Source of the DNA: Chlorobiota bacterium
GTDB lineage: Bacteria; Bacteroidota; Ignavibacteria; Kapaibacteriales; NICIL-2
Direction of reading: 5' to 3'
Length of the DNA stretch: 64,000 nucleotides
Assembly (NCBI GenBank): GCA_026415505.1
Contig: JAOAGY010000032.1
Coordinates: 1 to 64,000, forward strand
In this document: piece after piece, positions 44,389 through 53,865 of the stretch
Layout of the letters: every line of letters begins with the position of its first letter
Numbering within the stretch: position 1 is the first letter of the stretch
Translations under genes and position numbers: made by a program
The notes under the pieces: model-generated
Told to the model about the DNA's origin: nothing
Database searches by the model: none
The model's input: only the letters and a program-made list of their open reading frames with translations

Positions 44389-45936
44389 ATGAAAGAATTC
44401 CGCAACGAACCAGTTCTCGATTTCGCCGATCTGGGCAACATTCGCAAGCAACGAGCCGCCATTGATGCGGTGCGCAAAAAGTTCAACAAGGAATACCCGA
44501 ACATCATAGGTGGCAAGAAGGTGTATTCCGAGGAGAAGACGATCTCTCGCAATCCTGCTCGTCCGAACGAGGTTGTCGGTATTTTTCAGAAAAGTGGGAC
44601 CGAACACGCCGAGCGCGCGATTGCGGCTGCACTCAAAGCGTTCGAGACGTGGAAGCTCGTACCGGCGAAACAGCGAGCTCAGTATTTGTTCAAGGCGGCA
44701 CGCGAAATACGACGGCGTCGCTTCGAGATCAATGCGTGGATGATAAGCGAAGTGGGCAAGAACTATGCCGAAGCCGATGCCGATACGTGCGAGGCGATCG
44801 ACTTTCTCGAATTCTACGGACGAGAAATGCTGCGATATGCAGAACAGCAACCGGTTACGCCGGTTCCTGGTGAAGCCAACGAGCTGTTCTACATCCCGCT
44901 GGGCGTCGGTGTGATTTTGCCGCCGTGGAATTTCCCTTTCGCCATCCTTGTCGGTATGACCAGCGCTGCAATCGTGACGGGCAATACCGTCGTACTCAAA
45001 CCATCGAGTGATTCGCCGATGATGGGCTGGTTGTTTGCCGACATCATGCGCTCGGTTGGATTGCCGAGTGGCGTCCTCAACTTTCTGGTTGCCAGCGGTG
45101 CCGAAACCGGAGACTATCTGGTGGCTCACCCGAAGACGCGCTTTATTGCCTTTACTGGTTCGATGGAAGTCGGCTTGCACATCAACGAATTAGCGGCAAA
45201 GCCACAGCCGGGACAAATCTGGATCAAACGCGTTATTGCCGAGATGGGTGGCAAAGACGCAATCATCGTTGACAGTGAAGCCGATCTGGATGAAGCTGTC
45301 AAGGGGGTGGTTGTTTCGGCGTTCGGATTTCAGGGACAAAAATGTTCAGCCTGTTCGCGTGCGATCGTTGACAGAGCGGTGTACAAAGAATTCGTCGCTA
45401 AGCTCCGCGAGGCGGTCGCGGCATTACGTGTCGGTCCGCCGGAAGACAACTTCCCTGTAGGTCCTGTCGTCAGCCAGCGTCAGATGAACACGGTGTTACG
45501 CTACATCGAGATCGGCAAAAGCGAAGGGAAATTGCTCACCGGCGGAAACGCTATCGCCGACGACAGTGGGGGGTACTACATCGAGCCGACAGTCTTCGTT
45601 GATGTCAAGCCGAACGCACGGATTGCGCAAGAGGAAATCTTCGGTCCTGTATTGTCGGTGATCAAAGCGCGCGATTTCGACGATGCTCTTCGCATCGCCA
45701 ATGGCACGATCTATGGGCTTACCGGTTCGGTCTATTCGCGCAACAGGAAAAAGCTCGATCGTGCACGGATTGAATTCCACGTCGGTAATCTCTATTTCAA
45801 CCGCAAGTGTACCGGAGCACTCGTCGGTGGTCATCCCTTCGGTGGGTTCAACATGAGCGGTACTGACTCGAAAGCGGGCGGTCGCGATTACTTGTTACTC
45901 TTCCTGCAAGCGAAAAGCGTTTCGCGTAAGCTCTAA
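44389..45936 (+). CDS. rocA: L-glutamate gamma-semialdehyde (1-pyrroline-5-carboxylate) dehydrogenase
   Basis: Oxidises glutamate semialdehyde to glutamate in proline and arginine catabolism. The ATG at 44389 gives 515 residues, the usual RocA length; the tracked start is a TTG upstream over the promoter. Motifs are PWNFPFAILVGMTSAAIVTG, FTGSMEVGLHINELA, the catalytic Glu in EMGGKDA, catalytic Cys319 in GFQGQKCSACSR and the C-terminal FNMSGTDSKAGGRDYLLLFL, all matching the Bacillus/Thermus P5C dehydrogenase group. No proline dehydrogenase is adjacent. It follows the XRE-kinase pair with its own promoter box. Confidence 0.93.
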   Translation: MKEFRNEPVLDFADLGNIRKQRAAIDAVRKKFNKEYPNIIGGKKVYSEEKTISRNPARPNEVVGIFQKSGTEHAERAIAAALKAFETWKLVPAKQRAQYLFKAAREIRRRRFEINAWMISEVGKNYAEADADTCEAIDFLEFYGREMLRYAEQQPVTPVPGEANELFYIPLGVGVILPPWNFPFAILVGMTSAAIVTGNTVVLKPSSDSPMMGWLFADIMRSVGLPSGVLNFLVASGAETGDYLVAHPKTRFIAFTGSMEVGLHINELAAKPQPGQIWIKRVIAEMGGKDAIIVDSEADLDEAVKGVVVSAFGFQGQKCSACSRAIVDRAVYKEFVAKLREAVAALRVGPPEDNFPVGPVVSQRQMNTVLRYIEIGKSEGKLLTGGNAIADDSGGYYIEPTVFVDVKPNARIAQEEIFGPVLSVIKARDFDDALRIANGTIYGLTGSVYSRNRKKLDRARIEFHVGNLYFNRKCTGALVGGHPFGGFNMSGTDSKAGGRDYLLLFLQAKSVSRKL

Positions 45937-45946
45937 GGCAGTGGTA

Positions 45947-46696
45947 CTACAAATTCGACGCTACCCACAATCGAACGACCGTCTGCGTTGGAACTCGGCT
46001 TCCAGGCGCCGGTTCTTGCCGCAGCACGGTGCCGGGCGCAAATGTCTCGTCATACTGCATGATCACTTCGCCCAACTGGAGATTAGCCTGCAGGAGCATG
46101 CTCTCGGCATCGTTGCGAGAGCGGTAAATCAGGTTCGGTACAATGGTGGTGCTTGTCGAATCATGGCAGATCGTCAGCTCGACAGTCGTGCCCGTTCGGA
46201 CAGCGACGGTCGCTGCAGGAATTTGTGCGACCACTTGGCCGCTGTTACTCATCGAATCGCAGGCAACTGTCTGAACGCGCCCGAGCTGCAATCCCGCTCT
46301 GAGCAGCTCCAGTTGAGCTTGGCGCAGTGGCATGCCGTACAACGATGGGACGCGAACGACTTCGTAACCGCGGCTGACGACCAAATACACTCGCCGACCT
46401 TGACGGATAGTCGCGCCGGCGTAGGGGGATTGGAGAATAATCCGACCTGCCGGCTGACTCGAATCGAATTGTTGCTGTATGTCCTGAATCCGCAGCCCAC
46501 GTTGTTGCAACAGTGCTACTGCTTGTTCCTGCGGCATTCCGACGACCGATGGCATGGTAATCGTTCCTCGGCTATGAACGATCCAAGGAATGACGATCTG
46601 ATCGAGTGCGATGCTGACAACAATCACAATGACGATTGTCAATGCGACCCGAAGTCGCCTACGACTTTTGAAGACGAAGTGAAGCGGCGATGCCAT
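45947..46696 (-). CDS. Membrane-anchored PASTA-domain protein
   Basis: The start is at MASPLHF (46696), which puts the gene just downstream of the predicted promoter; the tracked start lies over it. The 249-residue protein has one transmembrane helix (LTIVIVIVVSIALDQIVIPW) and three PASTA repeats: MPSVVGMPQEQAVALLQQRG, VPSLYGMPLRQAQLELLRAG and VPNLIYRSRNDAESMLLQAN. PASTA domains in other bacteria bind peptidoglycan fragments. Here there is no kinase or transpeptidase domain, a form common in Bacteroidota. It is convergent with rocA. Confidence 0.9.
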   Translation of the reverse strand: MASPLHFVFKSRRRLRVALTIVIVIVVSIALDQIVIPWIVHSRGTITMPSVVGMPQEQAVALLQQRGLRIQDIQQQFDSSQPAGRIILQSPYAGATIRQGRRVYLVVSRGYEVVRVPSLYGMPLRQAQLELLRAGLQLGRVQTVACDSMSNSGQVVAQIPAATVAVRTGTTVELTICHDSTSTTIVPNLIYRSRNDAESMLLQANLQLGEVIMQYDETFAPGTVLRQEPAPGSRVPTQTVVRLWVASNL

Positions 46697-46722
46697 AGTT
46701 CCGACACAATTCGATGACGACT

Positions 46723-46731
46723 GCAAACATA
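46723..46731 (-). promoter_or_regulatory. Predicted -7 promoter box TATGTTTGC for the PASTA gene
   Basis: On the minus strand this is an exact TAnnTTTGC match, 26 bp before the ATG at 46696. It lies in the 48 bp divergent gap with the small membrane protein gene. Confidence 0.5.
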
Positions 46732-46744
46732 CCGTACACGCGCA

Positions 46745-47101
46745 ATGCCTGAGGCACGCGAGTACTTTATCGTTGCGATCTCGGTATCAACTGTACTCAT
46801 ACTGGCTCTGTGCGCTGCCGTTGCGTTCATACGCTCGAGTGCGGGGCACTGGGAGTTCAGAACTGCTACTGCTGGCGCAGCGGTAGCCGCTCTGGTCGTC
46901 GGCTATTGGCTGCTGCTCTACAAAGCATTGCCGCTGGGGTGGGGACGCAATAGCGGCAGACGTTCGAACGTAGCAAACGGCATTGCATCAGCGGCAGGTA
47001 TCGTCGTCCCCGCGTGGCTGTTAGCCAGTGTGCCGCTACGAATCGGCGCACCACCGGAAGTTACTGTCATCACTCTGCGGAAATCGAATGCAACACGATG
47101 A
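46745..47101 (+). CDS. Small membrane protein of unknown function
   Basis: This 118-residue protein is not recognised. It has an N-terminal helix (YFIVAISVSTVLILALCAAV), a second helix (TATAGAAVAALVVGYWLLLY) and a third (ANGIASAAGIVVPAWLLASV) with short basic loops (GWGRNSGRRSN). No known motif is visible. It overlaps nrnA by 14 bp and is divergent from the PASTA gene. Confidence 0.7.
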   Translation: MPEAREYFIVAISVSTVLILALCAAVAFIRSSAGHWEFRTATAGAAVAALVVGYWLLLYKALPLGWGRNSGRRSNVANGIASAAGIVVPAWLLASVPLRIGAPPEVTVITLRKSNATR

Positions 47102-48119
47102 GTTCCGACATTATGCAGAATCGGCTCGCAAAATAGCACGCCTACTCGAGAGCAGCGATTCCATCGTCATCACTACCCACGTCCGTCCAGATGGCGATGC
47201 CGTCGGCTCGATGCTCGGTTTGAGCAATGCCTTGCGGATGCTCGGCAAGTCGCCGCGTTCAATCGTTTCATCGCCTGTGCCAGCGTTCCTGCGTTTTCTG
47301 CCGCACTGCGATACGATAGAGCAGTACAACCCGCTCTCCCACGATGGCGTAATCGCAACAGCAGATATCATCGTGTGCGTGGATTTCAACCATCTTTCAC
47401 GCATCGAATCTATGGAGCCGATCGTTGCTTCCTCGACTGCTCGACGCGTTCTGATCGATCATCACCTCGACCCGGAAGATGGCTTCGCTGCTGCATTGCA
47501 CGATACCGAGGTAGCTTCGACTGCCGAGCTTGTTTTCGCTCTTTTAGCGCTCGAATATCCAGCAACTGTAGACGGAGATGTCGCTATTCCACTTTACGTG
47601 GGCATTGTCACCGATACCGGGAGTTTCCGTTTTCCACGTGTTACGTCACGTACTCACCGGATAGTGGCAGCGTTGCTCGATCGCGGCGTTGATCCCCCAG
47701 CGATTCACCAAGCGCTCTTCGACACGAACACACCTGCACGCATGCGTTTGCTCGGCGAAGTACTTCGTTCGCTCGATGTCGTCTGCGATGGTCGTTGTGC
47801 GATATTGACAGTGACGCGAAGTGCTCTGCAAGCCGTAAATGCAACAATGGACGATACCGAAGGATTCGTTCAGCATACCCTCACGATCGAGGGTGTGCAA
47901 ATCGGCGTGTTCTTGAGCGAAATGTTCGAGCGCGATGCAGTGAAAATCTCGATGCGTTCGAAAGGCAATGCCGATGTGCGTCTGATTGCTGAACGATTCG
48001 GTGGCGGTGGGCATCTCAATGCTGCGGGTGCTATCGCCGAAGGAATGACGATCGAGCAGGTCAAAGCACAAATCATCGTGCTTGCTACTGAGCTCCTGAG
48101 CGCTCGGCGTAACGATTGA
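47088..48119 (+). CDS. nrnA: DHH/DHHA1 phosphoesterase (NrnA-like nanoRNase/pAp phosphatase)
   Basis: The start ATG at 47088 overlaps the previous gene by 14 bp; the tracked start is further inside it. The 343-residue protein has the DHH domain with THVRPDGDAVGSMLGLSNAL, ADIIVCVDFNHLSRIESM and the DHH motif VLIDHHLDPEDG, then VGIVTDTGSFRFPRVTSRTH. The DHHA1 domain follows with GGGGHLNAAGA. These metal-dependent enzymes degrade 2-5 nt RNAs and 3'-phosphoadenosine phosphate. It is convergent with motA, overlapping it by 35 bp. Confidence 0.92.
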   Translation: MQHDEFRHYAESARKIARLLESSDSIVITTHVRPDGDAVGSMLGLSNALRMLGKSPRSIVSSPVPAFLRFLPHCDTIEQYNPLSHDGVIATADIIVCVDFNHLSRIESMEPIVASSTARRVLIDHHLDPEDGFAAALHDTEVASTAELVFALLALEYPATVDGDVAIPLYVGIVTDTGSFRFPRVTSRTHRIVAALLDRGVDPPAIHQALFDTNTPARMRLLGEVLRSLDVVCDGRCAILTVTRSALQAVNATMDDTEGFVQHTLTIEGVQIGVFLSEMFERDAVKISMRSKGNADVRLIAERFGGGGHLNAAGAIAEGMTIEQVKAQIIVLATELLSARRND

Positions 48120-48897
48120 AAGTCTCGGAATCAAGAAACGCTTTGCGCGCATGATCGGGAAGAAACATCGCCAACGTATAGCGCGTCAACACCGGTACCG
48201 AGCCACGAGCGATCAGCTTCGCAGCTTCGAGCTGGAGCATATCCAACTGGCGAGTTCGATCGAGCAACGCTTGCAACTGCTGTGCAATCGGGAGCCACAC
48301 GAAATTCGACGTGACCAATCCCCAGAGTGTCGCGCTGAATGCAAAGCCAATTCGATGGAGGAGTGCCGTTGGGGTATCTCCGCTGTGTCCCAGTGCTGAC
48401 GCCAGACCGATCACTGTGCCGATGATGCCCATCGTTGGTGCATATCCTGCAAGGCGACGGAAGAAGCCGATCGCTCGTTCGAACGATGCACGTTGTGACG
48501 CCAACAGTTTCTCGGACAGTTGCGCAATCGTATCGGCATCGAAACCATCGGCGCACAACTGCGCAATCGCAGCGGCAGACGAACAAGGCGCACGCGCAAT
48601 CATCGTACCGAGAGCGGTGATGCCGTCCCGTCGCCAACGAAGATTCAGCTCCAACCACCATTGTGCCACATGCACCGCATCGGGTGTTTTTTGCCACAGC
48701 AACCGGACACGAGACAGTGCCTCGATGGTATCAGCCGACGGTGTACCCGCAACGGTTGCGATGATCGAGCCGATAACGACGATTGCTATCGCGTCGAGAT
48801 TCCCAATGAACGCGAATGTTCCTGTTGCAACCACCGCGACGGCAACGACGAAGATTATCCCCACAGCGAAGGGAGTAAGCGTGCCCAGTTGCTTCAT
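48085..48897 (-). CDS. motA: Flagellar motor stator protein MotA-like
   Basis: This 270-residue inner-membrane protein has four helices: an N-terminal pair (FAVGIIFVVAVAVVATGTFA, AIAIVVIGSIIATVAGTPSA), a cytoplasmic charged loop and a C-terminal pair (YAPTMGIIGTVIGLASALG, TLWGLVTSNFVWLPIAQQ). The Pro-containing YAPTMGIIGT is the MotA/PomA signature. It forms the proton channel of the flagellar stator with MotB. It overlaps flgL (ATGA) and ends the flagellar operon, and no motB follows. The convergent nrnA overlaps its end by 35 bp. ExbB/TolQ relationship is excluded by length and context. Confidence 0.9.
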   Translation of the reverse strand: MKQLGTLTPFAVGIIFVVAVAVVATGTFAFIGNLDAIAIVVIGSIIATVAGTPSADTIEALSRVRLLWQKTPDAVHVAQWWLELNLRWRRDGITALGTMIARAPCSSAAAIAQLCADGFDADTIAQLSEKLLASQRASFERAIGFFRRLAGYAPTMGIIGTVIGLASALGHSGDTPTALLHRIGFAFSATLWGLVTSNFVWLPIAQQLQALLDRTRQLDMLQLEAAKLIARGSVPVLTRYTLAMFLPDHARKAFLDSETFNRYAERSGAQ

Positions 48898-49889
48898 TGC
48901 AGGAAATCGAAGAGCGAAATGCTGAGCAGTTTTGCTCCCACTTTGAGGCTGTATTCGTAGGCGATCTGATCGCGTTGGAGCTGCATCGTTGCTTCAGCGA
49001 CGTCGGTATCGCTGAGTTGCGAAAGAAAATCACGCTGCCGGGTGATGTCTTCGGCGAGCTGGTCATGTTGGCGTGTCATTCGTTCGGTGCGAATGCCGAC
49101 ATCGGCTGCTGCTTGGTTCACCACAGTCGTTGCATCGGCAATTTGTTTGACCAGCGCAGCGACAGCGTCGAGCTGCTCAGGCGTAGGATGTTGACCGTCG
49201 CCGCGAGGTGTGCCGTCGGCATTGAAGGCGAGAGTGTTGTACAAGGCAATCAGCGTATCGAAGACGGCAGTCCCACCGCTGCCGAAAACTTTGTCGGCAG
49301 TCGTCGAAACCTGCTCGGTGGATGCGTCGCCGGTTTGGACGTATCGAGGCTCGGTGTTCCCCTTGAAGCGCACCTGCAATCCAGAAGGGTTCGTAGGAGT
49401 CGGTGCGGTGGTAACCAATTCGTATGGTGTCGAGTCCTTCTCTGGTGGTGTCGTTGTCAGTGCAGAGGCAGTGTTTTTCGTACCTGCGAAGACGAAGATG
49501 TCACCGTGAGTCGCATTAGCAGACGCGATCACATCGCGAATCTTCGAGAGGACATTCTGCGCGAACACCGACCACTTGTCTTGATTGGCGATTTGGAGCG
49601 CATCGGTTCCGAGTGTGCGCACATCTGCCAGTGTTGTCCCGATCGCGTCGAGTGCCGTACTGGTTGTCTCTTGCTCGGCGAGCGCGCCGTCGAGCGTGTC
49701 CGAATAGCGTTGCATGCGTGATATAGTGCTGCGAAACGATGCGATATCCGCCATATCGGTGGGTGCGTCCGAAAGGTGCAGTATGCGTTGTCCTGTCGCC
49801 AGGCGCATCTGTTGTGCTGCTTGGCGAGCAGTAAGCTCGGTGAGCGTCGATTGAATCGAGCTACTGAGTGATTGCAAAGTCACACGCAT
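48894..49889 (-). CDS. flgL: Flagellar hook-filament junction protein FlgL (HAP3)
   Basis: This 331-residue flagellin-like protein has an N-terminal helix pair (ATGQRILHLSDAPTDMADIA) and a C-terminal helix (EATMQLQRDQIAYEYSLKVG, ending KLLSISLFDFLQ), both conserved in FlgL, with a Thr-rich variable centre. It links hook to filament. It lies 11 bp after flgK, and its last bases overlap motA. No flagellin gene is in the window. Confidence 0.94.
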   Translation of the reverse strand: MRVTLQSLSSSIQSTLTELTARQAAQQMRLATGQRILHLSDAPTDMADIASFRSTISRMQRYSDTLDGALAEQETTSTALDAIGTTLADVRTLGTDALQIANQDKWSVFAQNVLSKIRDVIASANATHGDIFVFAGTKNTASALTTTPPEKDSTPYELVTTAPTPTNPSGLQVRFKGNTEPRYVQTGDASTEQVSTTADKVFGSGGTAVFDTLIALYNTLAFNADGTPRGDGQHPTPEQLDAVAALVKQIADATTVVNQAAADVGIRTERMTRQHDQLAEDITRQRDFLSQLSDTDVAEATMQLQRDQIAYEYSLKVGAKLLSISLFDFLQ

Positions 49890-49900
49890 AGCGTCTCCGG

Positions 49901-51340
49901 TTATCGTCCGAGATTGATTACTGTCGCGAGCATGTCGGATGTTGCAGTAACGATGCGAGCTGCCGCCTCGAACGAGCGTTGATATGTGATGAGATTGGTC
50001 GCCTCTTCGTCGAGGTTGACGCCACTGAGCGATTCACGCTCCGAGTTGACCTGCTCTAAGATCGTTTTTGCTGCCGAGAGCCGATCGTTTGTGCTCGCTC
50101 CCATTTGTGCCAATCGCGATGCGATCGAGCCGTAGTAACCTTCGGGAGTCATCGAGTCGAGGAAGGTGCCGTCGGTAGCCAGCGCGGCAATGGCTGTGAT
50201 GATGTCGCTGTTGCCCGGTGTGTTCGGTGTCGCCGATGTCGGGACCGCAGCAGGGTCGGTCACAAGGAGAGAATTGATGCTGATCGTGGATGCTGTTATC
50301 GTGCTCCCCGACGATGGAACGAAAATCGCGCGTGCCGGCGGAGTCGGACCCGTATCGTTCAAGCCATAGCCACCCGCAGCAATTGCATTGACGCGATCGG
50401 CAAAGGTTCGCGCGAGTCGGTCCAATTCGCGTGCGATCGAAAAACCGCTGCTCGTTGTCAGCGGATTGAGCGTGATGTTGTAGTGTTCTGCCAGCGATGC
50501 CAGCTCGCCGCTACGAGGCACGAGTGAACCGACTGTTGTGCCGTCGGGCTTCTCAACGGAGAATGCAAGAGTCGTTTCTCCGGTAGCACTATCGAGATTT
50601 TTCTGCACGCGGAGGGAAAGTGCTGTATCGAGAGACACAAGAACCATCCCGTTGCTTGAGACAGTGAGGCTTCCGCTGTCGTCGCGGGCAGCAGTGACGT
50701 CGAGATACTTCGACAATTCCTGCAATGCCTGGGTTTGTTCATCGGTCAGTGAGGGTGCAGTCTGCCCGCTTGCATTGCCACTGCCAGCGATGCGCCGGTT
50801 CAGGCTTGCGATCGTGGAAAGCAGTTGGTTGACGCGCTCGACGTCTTGCGTCGTTCGAACAAATGTACTTGAGCGGATGTCCTCGATAGCGAGGCTGCTG
50901 CGGTTGAATTGTGCTGCAAGGTCCGATGCTCGCGCGACGAACAATTGCCGGTCAGATAACCTCGAAGGATTCGCTGCAAGTTGACTGGCTGCGTCGAAAA
51001 ATCGCTGCATCGCTGTCTGCAGCGTTTGATCTCCGGGTTCGCCGAGTGCTTGTTCGATCTGAGCCAGGATCGTTGCATCTTGCTGGTAGCGATTCTGCGC
51101 TGCTGTGTAGGTACGCCAGTCACGCTCGATCAACGAATCTCGAAACTGACGAATACCAGCGGTGAGTACACCCATTCCGATCATCGTTCCGCCGAGGGAT
51201 ACTGTCTCTCCCGGACGAAGCATCAACGCTTGCCGTGAATAGCCAGCTGTGTTGACGTTGGCGATGTTGTTGGAAGTGACATCCAATCCGCGCTGGCTCG
51301 CCAGGAGGGCACGTTTGCCGATTTCGAGCGATGGGATCAT
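49901..51340 (-). CDS. flgK: Flagellar hook-associated protein FlgK (HAP1)
   Basis: The ATG at 51340 is chosen, with an AAAGGTG ribosome binding site about 9 nt upstream; the tracked GTG is three codons earlier. The 479-residue protein opens with SLEIGKRALLASQRGLDVTS and NNIANVNTAGYSRQALMLRP, the axial-protein N-terminal signature. It closes with SGVNLDEEATNLITYQRSFE AAARIV-type C-terminal heptads (DMLATVINLGR). It is the first hook-filament junction protein. The order flgN-flgK-flgL is standard. Confidence 0.96.
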   Translation of the reverse strand: MIPSLEIGKRALLASQRGLDVTSNNIANVNTAGYSRQALMLRPGETVSLGGTMIGMGVLTAGIRQFRDSLIERDWRTYTAAQNRYQQDATILAQIEQALGEPGDQTLQTAMQRFFDAASQLAANPSRLSDRQLFVARASDLAAQFNRSSLAIEDIRSSTFVRTTQDVERVNQLLSTIASLNRRIAGSGNASGQTAPSLTDEQTQALQELSKYLDVTAARDDSGSLTVSSNGMVLVSLDTALSLRVQKNLDSATGETTLAFSVEKPDGTTVGSLVPRSGELASLAEHYNITLNPLTTSSGFSIARELDRLARTFADRVNAIAAGGYGLNDTGPTPPARAIFVPSSGSTITASTISINSLLVTDPAAVPTSATPNTPGNSDIITAIAALATDGTFLDSMTPEGYYGSIASRLAQMGASTNDRLSAAKTILEQVNSERESLSGVNLDEEATNLITYQRSFEAAARIVTATSDMLATVINLGR

Positions 51341-51351
51341 GGCGCACACCT

Positions 51352-51852
51352 TTAGAGCGATGTGTTGATAGCGTGAAGTCCCTGTTCGCGCACGAACGAT
51401 AGCGTCGTTGCGATGCTGTTCTTGCCTCTCAATGCGAGCATGCGATTGATGCCGTTAGCCAGCTGCAACTGCCAGAGACGAGTGCGGAGAGAGTCTGCAA
51501 GCGTTTCGAGTGTGTCACGCGTGTCGGAAGGAAGCTGCTGGCAGATTTCTGACAGTGTAAGTTGGCGCGCTCGGTCCGCAGAGATGCCGAGCAACGTTGC
51601 AAGCAGTGCGATGCGCTGCTCTTCCATCCGACCGACTTGTTCGATGAGCGATTCCTGCTCCCGTGTCGAACGCTCGATACCGGAAGTGTCGAAGTGGACC
51701 AAGCACTCTTGCAAACGATGGGCGAGGGCGAGCATGGCTTCGATCGCTGCTGCTTGGCGATGCAGCAACTCGATCAATTCGTTCGTGACATCGGCACGGC
51801 AATCCATTGCGCAAGTTCCGATGGTGAGGATATCCGTCCAAAGTATCGGCAT
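51352..51852 (-). CDS. flgN: FlgN-like flagellar chaperone
   Basis: This 166-residue, mostly helical protein (ELIELLHRQAAAIEAMLALA, REQESLIEQVGRMEEQRIAL, TLETLADSLRTRLWQLQLAN) has the FlgN pattern of a long coiled helix with the export-chaperone role for FlgK and FlgL, both encoded directly downstream. Sequence conservation in this family is weak, so position carries much of the weight. A second ATG at 51807 (MDCRADVT) is an alternative start. Confidence 0.75.
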   Translation of the reverse strand: MPILWTDILTIGTCAMDCRADVTNELIELLHRQAAAIEAMLALAHRLQECLVHFDTSGIERSTREQESLIEQVGRMEEQRIALLATLLGISADRARQLTLSEICQQLPSDTRDTLETLADSLRTRLWQLQLANGINRMLALRGKNSIATTLSFVREQGLHAINTSL

Positions 51853-51870
51853 TCACTGAGAAAACTGAAA

Positions 51871-52758
51871 TCATGTTCGCGAGCGGAACTGCTGCGCGAA
51901 TTGCTGAACTCGTTGCACGTAGTTCCGCGTTTCAGTGAATGGCGGAATGCCGCCGTGCCGCAACACAGCACCGGGACCGGCATTGTAGGCAGCCAATGCC
52001 AACGGTACGGAACCGAAACGATCGAGCATCATCCTGAGATACCGTGTTCCTCCGTCAATGTTTTCTTCTGGGTCGAAGACGTCACGAACACCGAGGTCGG
52101 CGGCTGTACCGTCCATGAGTTGCATCAGTCCTTTTGCACCAGCAGGAGACACTGCTTCCGGAACTCCGGCTGATTCGGCAGCGATGACTGCCTTGATGAG
52201 CCACGATGGAACGCGATAACGCGAGGCTGCGTTTTCGATGACTGTATCGAAGCGCTCTAACCGTGATTGGAGCTTTGCGTTTTTTTCTGGCGAGGGCGCT
52301 GGATCGGCAGGTGCGTGGGGTTGTGAGGTTTCGTGCGTTGTTGCGGGTAGTTTCGACAACTCGAGCGGCGTAGTGCGTGTCGTCACTAACGGCAATGCCG
52401 ATTCGCCTGTCAGGTGGCGGTACACCATTTCTGCGATACCGATGCCACGTCCCGATTGTGAAAGCTGGTCGGCAAGCTGCATCCCGCTCAGTGCGTCGAG
52501 CGCGTCAGCACCAAAACTCAGCTCGCCGTCGTTGTCGTCGTGTTCGTCGAGCATCGCCTGTCGCATCGTTTTGTACAGCTCGTGAATGAAGAGTGCTTCG
52601 AAACCACGAGCGACTTTTGCAGCTTGTTCGTGAGATATCGCGTTCGACGGTTGGGAGTTTTGTAGCACCTGTCCAAGCGATCGCCCTGCACTCTGCGATT
52701 GCAGTGCAACAGTCGCTCGATCGAGTGCGTCCGAACCAAGCGAAATGTCCATCGTCAT
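51871..52758 (-). CDS. flgJ: FlgJ-like rod-binding protein fused to a lytic transglycosylase domain
   Basis: This 295-residue protein has two domains. Residues ~40-115 match the FlgJ rod-binding module ([40 protein letters not shown]). After a Pro/Ala/Thr-rich linker, residues ~165-290 form an SLT-type lytic transglycosylase with catalytic E195 in VIAAESAG, then [20 protein letters not shown] and [16 protein letters not shown]. In E. coli FlgJ the enzymatic part is a different glucosaminidase fold. It would open the peptidoglycan for rod passage. It overlaps flgI (ATGA). Confidence 0.93.
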   Translation of the reverse strand: MTMDISLGSDALDRATVALQSQSAGRSLGQVLQNSQPSNAISHEQAAKVARGFEALFIHELYKTMRQAMLDEHDDNDGELSFGADALDALSGMQLADQLSQSGRGIGIAEMVYRHLTGESALPLVTTRTTPLELSKLPATTHETSQPHAPADPAPSPEKNAKLQSRLERFDTVIENAASRYRVPSWLIKAVIAAESAGVPEAVSPAGAKGLMQLMDGTAADLGVRDVFDPEENIDGGTRYLRMMLDRFGSVPLALAAYNAGPGAVLRHGGIPPFTETRNYVQRVQQFAQQFRSRT

Positions 52759-53852
52759 TGGATGATGAGTTCTGCTTGCAAGGAACCTGCCTGTTTGAGC
52801 GCTTGGAAAATAGCCACCAAATCGCGCGGGGAGACCTTCAGCGAATTGAGCGCATTTGCCAGGTCCTGTACGGTCGCCGTCGCCGGTAGCGCGACTGCAG
52901 GATTGCTCTGTTCTTGAGTGCGGACGAACGCATTCGAGACACGTGCTGTCGTGCCGATCGTAAAGGGTGCTGGCTGAACGACGGTGTTGAGCTGTTGGAT
53001 CTCGATTTCCAATCCACCATGCGCAACGACAGCGGGGAGCAATCGTACATTCCCACCGACGACGACGGTGCCTGTACGCTCGTTGATGACGACTTTGCCG
53101 GCGACGTCAACGCTTACCTCCGCCGATTCGATACGAGAGATGTACTCGATCGCCTGGGCTTGAGTTGTGCCTGTCGGAAACCGGACGACGACGGTTGCAG
53201 GATCGAGTGCCTGTGCCGTATTGGTGAGTCCTTCGAGCGCATTGATCGCCGTTGCGATTCGCGTTGCGGTGGTGTAGTCGGGATGATTCAAGACGATGCG
53301 AACCTCGCTACTCACCTTCGTCGAGTTTTCGACATTTCGTTCGAGCAGCAGTCCTGCTGGAACGCGCCCGGTGTTGGTCATGTTCTTTCCGGACCGCGAG
53401 CCGAGCGAGCTGACATCGTAGCCTCCGACACTCACCGGACCTTGAGCCATGCCATAGACGGTGCCGTCGGTAGCGACAAGCGGTGTCATGATCAGTGTTC
53501 CGCCCTGAAGTGAACGTGCATCTCCCAGACTGGAAACGGTGACATCTACTTTCGTGCCGGCACGTGCGAATGCGGGGATCGTTGCCGTCACCATGACCGC
53601 AGCAACATTCTGAGTACGCTGGAGAAAAATGTTCTGCTGCGGCGTGATGCCGAAGCGTTTGAGCATGTTCAAGACCGATTGAATCGTGAAATTCGAGCGT
53701 GGCGAGTCGCCCGTATTGTTGAGCCCCGTGACCAAACCATAGCCGACGACTTGGATACCTCCGCTGCCTTCGATCGTCGCAATGTCTTTGATGCGATCGG
53801 CAGACGCTCCGGTAATTGCCAGGGCAAGCAGCAGTATGATTCGTCGAGCCAT
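52755..53852 (-). CDS. flgI: Flagellar P-ring protein FlgI
   Basis: The start at [20 protein letters not shown] (53852) yields 365 residues with a signal peptide; the tracked ORF adds 50 spurious residues over flgH. The family N-terminus [20 protein letters not shown] and [20 protein letters not shown] is clear. The end, [20 protein letters not shown], is diagnostic of FlgI. It assembles the P ring in the peptidoglycan layer around the rod. It sits between flgH and flgJ, the usual order. Confidence 0.96.
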   Translation of the reverse strand: MARRIILLLALAITGASADRIKDIATIEGSGGIQVVGYGLVTGLNNTGDSPRSNFTIQSVLNMLKRFGITPQQNIFLQRTQNVAAVMVTATIPAFARAGTKVDVTVSSLGDARSLQGGTLIMTPLVATDGTVYGMAQGPVSVGGYDVSSLGSRSGKNMTNTGRVPAGLLLERNVENSTKVSSEVRIVLNHPDYTTATRIATAINALEGLTNTAQALDPATVVVRFPTGTTQAQAIEYISRIESAEVSVDVAGKVVINERTGTVVVGGNVRLLPAVVAHGGLEIEIQQLNTVVQPAPFTIGTTARVSNAFVRTQEQSNPAVALPATATVQDLANALNSLKVSPRDLVAIFQALKQAGSLQAELIIQ

Positions 53853-53865
53853 CGTCGTGGAATCC

